Of a DNA stretch of 64,000 nucleotides, positions 58,685 through 64,000 are shown piece after piece. The stretch comes from Halostella litorea (lineage in GTDB: Archaea > Halobacteriota > Halobacteria > Halobacteriales > Natronoarchaeaceae), in NCBI RefSeq assembly GCF_004785955.1, contig NZ_SJER01000001.1, positions 620,001 to 684,000 on the forward strand, in the 5' to 3' direction. A program made the position numbers and the translations under genes. Positions within the stretch are counted from its first letter, which is position 1, and each line of letters opens with the position of its first letter. Under the pieces are notes generated by a model. That model had not been told where the DNA came from and made no database searches. It saw only the letters and a program-made list of their open reading frames with translations.

Positions 58685-58696
58685 AGGGTTTCAACA
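58685..58696. repeat. solo IS terminal-repeat relic
   Basis: TTTCAACAGAGCC preceded by AAGAGGG, matching the right end of the IS at 56689 (AAGAGGATTTCAACAGAGCC). No left end or transposase nearby on this side. Confidence 0.6.
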
Positions 58697-58742
58697 GAGC
58701 CGTATTTTTCTAAATTGGTTTGGAAATCCTACGTGAGCTGGA

Positions 58743-60497
58743 TCAGTCTTGTAACCGGTTTTTGAGCGAGTAGAGGCCTCCAGCAGCACTTGTTACAACG
58801 ACACCCAGCCCGACACCAGGTAACGTAAATCGTGGACCAGCAGAGGTTTGTTGGTCCGTTTCTGTCGTGGCTTCTGAAGTAGATTCGCTCGAATCGTTGG
58901 TGCCAGACACCGTTTGCTTAGAGTCCCCTCCTATACTAACGGTTGCTTCTGTCGTAACTGTCCGTCCATTATTATCGATTACACTGAGATTGATGCCATA
59001 TTGACCTGGTTTTTCAAATCGGTGTGTTACTGTTTTACCCGCCGCAGTTTCGCCATTGGGGAACTCCCATGTGTACGCGAGGATTTGTCCAAGACTGATT
59101 TCTGTAGAACTCGCATCAAACTCAATCGATTCTCCCACCTCAGGTTGCTCAGCTGTATAGTTGATTTTTGGCTCAAAGCCAAGATCTTGGTTGAAGTCAC
59201 TCACATCTTCTCTATCAAGACTCCGCTGATGGAACTCAATGATATCCTCTAATGCTGAGCGAGGACTATGGGCTACTCCTTCGTATACTTTGAACTGTGC
59301 ATCAACGCCTGCTTGCTCGTATGCAGACTGACAATACGGGAATCGCTCCGTAACCATCTTCTCTCCATAAACATCAAGAGCGATTTCCCGCATCTCCTCA
59401 CTCCACGCATCATCGTACGGGATCGTGTCGTTCGAATCTTCACCGCCCATAAAGAGGAACTGATTGACTTCATTGAGCGCATCTAAGTCCACTGGCTCCC
59501 CGGTGAGTTCCTCAACGTCTGCGATTCCGATATGGAAATTCAACGTGTGACCCTTCGCTTCCTCAAGCGGAAGCATCGCCATCCCATTCAATCCGCCAGC
59601 AGTGACAGACCGAACACGATCTGGATGAAGAACAGCAAAGCGATCAACAAAGTTTCCTGCAGCAGAAAACCCGTTCAGTAGAATTTGATCGTCAACGGTG
59701 TAGGACTGATCGGACAGCATCTCCTGTGCATGATCCACCATCCGTAAGAGTTGAAGATCAACCCGTTTGAGAGGGCCATCCGAAATTTGCATCGTCTGAC
59801 GATCTAACGCATGGACGTAGTGTCGCCAGTCCACCGGATCTGTTTGCGGTCGGGGGAACACAGGAATAAGTAATGGTACAGTTAGCCGTTCACTGACCGT
59901 TCGTGAGATCCCTCCTTCAATTCGGTTTTGAGCAGACTGTCTCTGAACTTCGAAATCATCGGTTGCTTGCCCGCTGTTGTTGGGTTGAACAAGTATCGAC
60001 CCAGGATCGCTGTCGGTGGGTCTAGACGGTGCGTAGAGGTAGTACGGGTAATTGAACCCAGCATCGGGGTTTGCTTCGACAAACGTGGGCCCCATTCCAG
60101 AGACCATCTCTGCAGGATCACTAACAGTGATCTCTGCTGTTTTCCGCGCAACATTAGATCCGCCCGACTCATAGAGGTTCGCTGAGAGTGTTTTCGTTTC
60201 TGTAATTTGGGGCGTTAGCTTGACTTCGTAGTCCTCAACGACCGTTCCCGCATCAAATGTAATCGGACCGCCGATCACATTCGAGTCTTGGTCTCTGAGA
60301 ACCAACCGGACCTCAACATCAGTTTCGATTTTTTCGACTATGACCGAAATGCCGTTTGATGTTTGGTCGTTGAACGTTATGGACGCTTTCGAGGCTTCTT
60401 GTCCAGCAGACGTACCAGCAGTCCCAAGCATTGCCAGCCCTGCTATTCCGGTTCCAGTGGTGCGTAATAGTCCACGCCGATTCCAAAACGTGCTCAT
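58743..60497 (-). CDS. Tat-exported alpha/beta-hydrolase-like protein with PKD domain
   Basis: 584 residues. The Tat signal NRRGLLRTTGTGIAGLAMLG leads into a small beta domain, then an alpha/beta-hydrolase-type region with the nucleophile elbow LNGFSAAGNFVDR, a PKD domain (EISLGQILAYTWEFPNGETAAGKTVTHRFEKPG) and a Ser/Thr-rich linker. It ends in a membrane anchor (PGVGLGVVVTSAAGGLYSL) followed by a basic stop, similar to a weak PGF-CTERM sorting signal. An extracellular esterase or peptidase tethered to the surface is likely; the substrate is unknown. Confidence 0.72.
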   Translation of the reverse strand: MSTFWNRRGLLRTTGTGIAGLAMLGTAGTSAGQEASKASITFNDQTSNGISVIVEKIETDVEVRLVLRDQDSNVIGGPITFDAGTVVEDYEVKLTPQITETKTLSANLYESGGSNVARKTAEITVSDPAEMVSGMGPTFVEANPDAGFNYPYYLYAPSRPTDSDPGSILVQPNNSGQATDDFEVQRQSAQNRIEGGISRTVSERLTVPLLIPVFPRPQTDPVDWRHYVHALDRQTMQISDGPLKRVDLQLLRMVDHAQEMLSDQSYTVDDQILLNGFSAAGNFVDRFAVLHPDRVRSVTAGGLNGMAMLPLEEAKGHTLNFHIGIADVEELTGEPVDLDALNEVNQFLFMGGEDSNDTIPYDDAWSEEMREIALDVYGEKMVTERFPYCQSAYEQAGVDAQFKVYEGVAHSPRSALEDIIEFHQRSLDREDVSDFNQDLGFEPKINYTAEQPEVGESIEFDASSTEISLGQILAYTWEFPNGETAAGKTVTHRFEKPGQYGINLSVIDNNGRTVTTEATVSIGGDSKQTVSGTNDSSESTSEATTETDQQTSAGPRFTLPGVGLGVVVTSAAGGLYSLKNRLQD

Positions 60498-60677
60498 ATC
60501 AGCACTCACTCTCGTTCCAGCAGTAACTTAGGATCCAAAACCTGTCCATTTCGAACGATAATTGTGATATTTACAGTGTAAGTGCATCCACTGAGCAAGT
60601 GCCCACAGTCTGGGTGTTCTCTCAGGTACTGGTGGAGAATAACCAGACGTAAAAGCGATAACTCGGTCTGTTTCGAT

Positions 60678-61463
60678 ATGATTGGTGCTGAGGGGGAGCA
60701 GCTGCGTGATGTCCTTTCAAAGCGGTACCGGATCGTCGAAGCGCTTTCTGAGAGCCGAAAAACGAAACCAGAACTTGTAGATGATCTTGAGTCTTCTCGC
60801 TCAACGATCAACCGAGCGATCAAAGAGCTTCTTGATGTCAAGTGTGTTGAAGCAGCCCAACCAGCAGGACAGCAGTTCCGACTGACAGCGGCAGGACAGG
60901 CAGCTCTTCAATTCCACCGAGATTATCGAATGGAAACTGAGCAAGTTCAAACCAACACCACATTATTAAACACCTTGCCTTCAGATTCGCTGGATAAAGC
61001 ATTCCTCGCCGATGCGGATATCTATTCGTCAGTCCGCACTCCAGATGTTGCTCATCAGCCCGGTACGGAATTATTGGAGGAGGCAAACAGAATGATTGGA
61101 ACTGCCTCTGTTGTCCAACGCGAATATTTTACCAACTTTATTGAACGTCTACAAGAAGGAGACTTCGAATTGGAGCTAATTCTTGAAAACAATCTTGTCG
61201 AAGCTATAGAACAGAACTATGAGAACGAATTTGACTCTCTTCTAGGATTCAACACGGTCCAGATATATGTCGCTGATGAACCGTTTCCCTACGCGCTCTG
61301 GCTGACCGAACAAGGGACACGCGAATACGCAGGAATCACACTGTACGAAAACGGTGGAGTAAATGGTACAATTGTCAACGACACTGATTCTGCTATCACG
61401 TGGGCGAAGACCCAGTACTCTGAGTACCGAGAATCAGCATCGGAACTAAAACGTTCTATCTGA
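60678..61463 (+). CDS. haloarchaeal HTH transcription regulator
   Basis: 261 residues. The N-terminus has a winged helix (KRYRIVEALSESRKTKPELVDDLESSRSTINRAIKELLDVKCVEAAQ...FRLTAAGQAAL), followed by a ligand-binding-like C-terminal domain (DKAFLADADIYSSVRTPDVAHQPGTELLEEANRMIG... RLQEGDFELELILENN...YALWLTEQ). This two-domain layout is a very common haloarchaeal regulator family. It diverges from the surface hydrolase gene and probably controls it. Confidence 0.78.
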   Translation: MIGAEGEQLRDVLSKRYRIVEALSESRKTKPELVDDLESSRSTINRAIKELLDVKCVEAAQPAGQQFRLTAAGQAALQFHRDYRMETEQVQTNTTLLNTLPSDSLDKAFLADADIYSSVRTPDVAHQPGTELLEEANRMIGTASVVQREYFTNFIERLQEGDFELELILENNLVEAIEQNYENEFDSLLGFNTVQIYVADEPFPYALWLTEQGTREYAGITLYENGGVNGTIVNDTDSAITWAKTQYSEYRESASELKRSI

Positions 61464-61829
61464 TGGCAACAGCATTCATTCTCTCACCATCAGAAAAAGA
61501 GAACAAAATGCCGGTGTAGGTACAGGTCCTCCACCTCAGTATGGCCACCCCACTGGGGTAGCCGTTCTTCTAATGTCGCGTCACATGATGGGTAACACGA
61601 CGCAGCACGCGGATATCTCACCACCCAATATTACGAAGGGTGGGTTCAAGGCGACGACAAACGCGAGTTTGTCAACGGTAGGGAAGAGAATTCGGACCCC
61701 AATACGACACGCACCGATTGACAGTATGGATGGTGAACTGGCAGCACAACCATACTGCCGTTTGAACGGTTTAGGGGCCCTATAACCCCAATACTGAGCT
61801 TTTTACATTACCGGCGGCTACCGCTAACT
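61464..61829. other. 366-bp stretch with 77-bp repeat copy B
   Basis: Apart from the repeat (61541-61617) no supported gene. A frame running out of the repeat for 70 codons is Thr/Arg-rich and unlikely to be expressed. Confidence 0.6.
61541..61617. repeat. 77-bp repeat, copy B
   Basis: Direct copy of 42128-42204 with 11 differences, 19.4 kb apart. It lies near the right end of element 2. Confidence 0.7.
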
Positions 61830-62141
61830 ATGGACCCACCTCTCGATATCGACCACTTCACGCGAATAGAATTCGGCGACGCGATCAATGACGACGAAGA
61901 CGACAGCGACGACGGGCATTACGGCCGTGCAGTCCCACGTGACCACGTCATACCCGTCACTGTAGACCCACACGCAGTGCTCCGCGACATTAGTGCCGAA
62001 GACACCATCACTGCAGTTGCGTACGAGGACACACACGATGCACTGCTAACGCCCGCAGCCGAGGACGGCAGTGTGGACATCGAGGCGCGCGAGTGGCAGA
62101 CGACATTCAGATTCACTGCCGATATCACCATCGAACAATGA
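61830..62141 (+). CDS. 103-aa acidic protein
   Basis: MDPPLDIDHFTRIEFGDAINDDEDDSDDGH... with a beta-strand-rich C-terminus (WQTTFRFTADITIEQ). Coupled to the next gene by an ATGA overlap. Not recognised. Confidence 0.6.
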   Translation: MDPPLDIDHFTRIEFGDAINDDEDDSDDGHYGRAVPRDHVIPVTVDPHAVLRDISAEDTITAVAYEDTHDALLTPAAEDGSVDIEAREWQTTFRFTADITIEQ

Positions 62142-62794
62142 CCAGGAGCATCGACTCGATAAAACATGACGCAAACCAGTATATCAAAATCACCATCAAC
62201 TGTGTAGACGGCGACGGAGATGTCAAGGTCGCAGCCAACCCAGCACGAGCGACCGTCACAGCCCAATACAAGTACACTCCTAACGAGGCGCTCATGGCGA
62301 CCGAGTGCGTCAGTGCGGACGACGATCGCGGCGAAGCACACGCGGCGATCCGCGACGCGCTCGCAGGACTCGATATTGATGACGATGTCCACCAGACGAT
62401 CGACCGACTGGAACGAGTCGGGCACTGGATGGACGACCAGGACCCCGTGTTGCCAGACGACATCACGGGCGTGGACGTGCACGGCGACTACAAGGCGCTC
62501 CGCAGCGGGCAGGACATGCTCCTCGTTGAAGACGACGGCACTGCGCATCGCGGGCAAACACCGTTCGTGAAGATCGGCGACAACCTCGCGCCCGCGGACG
62601 AACTTCGTGACGACCTCGATCAGAAAGTTGAGCGACGGGTAAAACGCAGGATGTGCGGGCAGCAACGCACGCACTACGAGGAAGAGGTTGATGGCCGGGT
62701 TCGGGCGGGAATAATGGAAGTGGAATCCTTGGAAGAGGCCGCGCGTGTTGTTCGTGGTGACCTGGATGAGAACAACGATCAGGGCAGTAACTAG
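62138..62794 (+). CDS. 218-aa acidic protein
   Basis: MTRSIDSIKHDANQYIKITINCVDGDGDVKV... The N-terminal ~60 residues are a beta-rich domain; the middle (LRSGQDMLLVEDDGTAHRGQ) and the helical C-terminus are unrecognised. Forms a two-gene unit at the right end of element 2, a usual position for small integrase helpers or cargo. Confidence 0.6.
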   Translation: MTRSIDSIKHDANQYIKITINCVDGDGDVKVAANPARATVTAQYKYTPNEALMATECVSADDDRGEAHAAIRDALAGLDIDDDVHQTIDRLERVGHWMDDQDPVLPDDITGVDVHGDYKALRSGQDMLLVEDDGTAHRGQTPFVKIGDNLAPADELRDDLDQKVERRVKRRMCGQQRTHYEEEVDGRVRAGIMEVESLEEAARVVRGDLDENNDQGSN

Positions 62795-63117
62795 GAGGAC
62801 GGCGGTAGTGACGGTGAGCAGGCGATGCTCACAGGATTCTAGCGCGCAGCTGGCCGGTGAAGCCAGATCAGGCGATCGGCCGACCCGCCAAAGTGCTTGC
62901 GCTGCAGGCACCCCAAGCACAACACATCCTTTCTAGTCAATTCCTCCACCCACGGTTGAACCTCCACTTTCACCGCGCCGACTCTCGCAAAACCACCAGC
63001 AAGCGCGACCCGCAACATGAGTCATGTTCGACTCTCACCTGCCAAACCGGCGATCGAGACCCCGAACCCCAAGCTATACGGGGATTATCCTCGACTTTCA
63101 GAAAACACGGGCGGAAG
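62795..63117. other. 323-bp stretch between element 2 and tRNA-Pro
   Basis: No supported gene. It ends at the tRNA 3' end. Part of it may be the right-end recombination region of element 2. Confidence 0.55.
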
Positions 63118-63190
63118 TGGGCCGGCGCGAATTCGAATCGCGGTTACGGCCACCCGAAGGCCGAAGGATACCAAGCTACCCCACCGGCCC
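63118..63190 (-). tRNA. tRNA-Pro (anticodon CGG)
   Basis: A full cloverleaf on the minus strand. Acceptor GGGCCGG pairs with CCGGCCC; the D-arm contains GGGTAGCTTGGTATCC; the anticodon stem CGGCC/GGCCG has loop TTCGGGT (anticodon CGG); the T-stem CGCGA/TCGCG has loop TTCGAAT; discriminator A; CCA not encoded. No intron. Its 3' end faces element 2 and supplies the att sequence; integration has kept the gene intact. Confidence 0.93.
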
Positions 63191-63278
63191 GCACATGAAG
63201 CAATGGCGGGGTCGTTTTTAACGGTTGCGAAACGGACGACGGCCGGCGGTTCCCGCGGCCGGATGGCGGCTCGGACCG

Positions 63279-63875
63279 TCAGTACTCGGCGAAGCCGCCG
63301 GTGTCGAGGTAGTTGTGCGCGACGGTGATCGCGTGGTCGGCGTGGAGGCGCTCGGGGCCGAGGCGGACGCGGTGGTCGGCGGCGTCGGCGAGCAGGTCCG
63401 CCTCCGCGGGTTCGAAGTCGTGGTGGTCCGAGAGGACGAACGCGGGGTCGGCGGGCGGCGCGACGTCGACGACGGGGTCGCCGTCCTCGTGGAGCTGGAC
63501 GACCGTGCTCTCGCTCGCCACGTCCTCCAGTACCGGCTCGAACCCGCGGCGGGTGAGCGAGACGCCGGGGCTGGTCTCGACCGGCATGTGGCCGATCGCT
63601 TCCTCGCGCTCGTCCAGCGCGCCGCGGACCAGCGCCGCGGTGGAGCGCTCGTCGGGGTTGAGCCGCCGGAGGTCGGCCCCGTCGAAGGTGACGGTGAACT
63701 CGTCGGCCAGCACGAGGTGGACGCGGACCGACTCCCGGATGTCGTGGGAGAGGAAGAAGGCGCTGTTGACGCAGCGACAGAGCACGTCGAGGCGGCCCGC
63801 GCCGCCGGCGATGTCGTCGAGCGGGAAGTCGGCCGTCGTCGGCGCGTCGTGGCCGAGCACGATGAACTGGCGCAT
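63279..63875 (-). CDS. trmY: tRNA (pseudouridine(54)-N1)-methyltransferase
   Basis: 198 residues. [21 protein letters not shown], the [20 protein letters not shown] segment and [18 protein letters not shown] with the later FVLSDHHDF (SAM-binding SPOUT knot) are the TrmY family hallmarks. It makes m1-pseudouridine at position 54 of archaeal tRNA. Housekeeping host gene bordering the tRNA. Confidence 0.92.
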   Translation of the reverse strand: MRQFIVLGHDAPTTADFPLDDIAGGAGRLDVLCRCVNSAFFLSHDIRESVRVHLVLADEFTVTFDGADLRRLNPDERSTAALVRGALDEREEAIGHMPVETSPGVSLTRRGFEPVLEDVASESTVVQLHEDGDPVVDVAPPADPAFVLSDHHDFEPAEADLLADAADHRVRLGPERLHADHAITVAHNYLDTGGFAEY

Positions 63876-63966
63876 GGCCGGTGTGTCGTGGGGGTCGGGC
63901 TTCCATCTGTCGAGTTCGACCGGGCGGAAAAGCCTATGCGTCCCGCGGCCGACGCGCCCGACACGG

Positions 63967-64000
63967 ATGTCGCGGACGTTCGAGCTATCCGGCTCCGCGC
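63967..64000 (+). CDS. start of an unidentified gene, cut by the window edge
   Basis: An ATG at 63967 reads [11 protein letters not shown] to the edge. It diverges from trmY. Too short to identify; coding status is only plausible. Confidence 0.35.
   Translation, partial: MSRTFELSGSA

Larger units (their letters stand above)
30781..63117. mobile_element. element 2: integrative genomic island in tRNA-Pro
   Basis: About 32.3 kb between the att copy at 30781 and the intact tRNA-Pro. It has its own integrase at the left end, a replication operon (helicase, primase-polymerase), two serine-recombinase-type proteins, defence genes, an IS element and assorted cargo. No virion, packaging or conjugation genes were recognised, so it may be mobilised by another element or be a plasmid-like integrative element. 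Parts of the right third may be later insertions. Confidence 0.7.

Noticed and set aside
61919-62920. A 333-codon minus-strand frame near the right end of element 2
   Set aside because: It is antisense to two coupled acidic genes and its product is Val/Arg-rich without motifs.

Overview
The window is chromosomal DNA of a halophilic archaeon (class Halobacteria). The GC content is high, the encoded proteins are very acidic, and leaderless or GTG starts and Tat signal peptides are common. The flanks carry typical haloarchaeal housekeeping genes: the start of tgtA (archaeosine tRNA-guanine transglycosylase) on the left, and trmY (tRNA m1-pseudouridine-54 methyltransferase) beside an intact tRNA-Pro(CGG) on the right.

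Between these flanks, two integrative elements sit in tandem at the 3' end of that tRNA-Pro. The evidence is a set of copies of the tRNA 3' end (T-arm plus acceptor strand) at about 5872 (decayed), 6017 and 30781, with the intact gene at 63118-63190. Each of the two better copies is followed by a related 342-aa tyrosine integrase. Host genes fill 1-5758: a bat-type regulator, a membrane protein, a NUDIX hydrolase, a P-loop kinase, a histidine kinase and a PD-(D/E)xK nuclease with SH3-like repeats.

Element 1 (about 6017-30780, 24.8 kb) looks like a temperate virus related to pleolipoviruses. Its right half has the order: surface protein with Ig-like repeats, small membrane protein, Tat-exported spike with a C-terminal anchor, three membrane proteins, P-loop ATPase. 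It ends with its own TatA subunit. The left half holds a cytosine-N4-type methyltransferase, two ParB-like proteins around a possible nucleotidyltransferase, two restriction-endonuclease-like proteins, a small tyrosine recombinase, and many very small acidic or zinc-binding proteins. Its most striking feature is non-coding: six copies of a 104-bp unit in two inverted triplets, symmetric to the base about position 16566.5, beside a ribbon-helix-helix-type protein gene. I read it as a replication origin.

Element 2 (about 30781-63117, 32.3 kb) is a self-replicating genomic island with no structural or conjugation genes that I can see. Its core is an integrase, a divergent serine-recombinase-like protein, an AT-rich candidate origin, a winged-helix repressor, and a replication operon (unknown protein, UvrD-like helicase, primase-polymerase, small DNA-binding protein). 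Its cargo is defence: a SIR2-domain protein; a serine recombinase bracketed by CGTACG-rich repeat blocks; and an operon of an AbrB-like protein, a 1375-aa Eco57I-like restriction-methylase, a SNF2 helicase and a 43-aa TBP-like fragment. A trypsin-like protease follows. Further right are a REC-PAS histidine kinase broken by a 1412-bp IS5/ISH1-type insertion with an 8-bp target duplication, a Tat-exported hydrolase-PKD protein and an HTH regulator. A 77-bp repeat occurs at both 42128 and 61541 and brackets the cargo.
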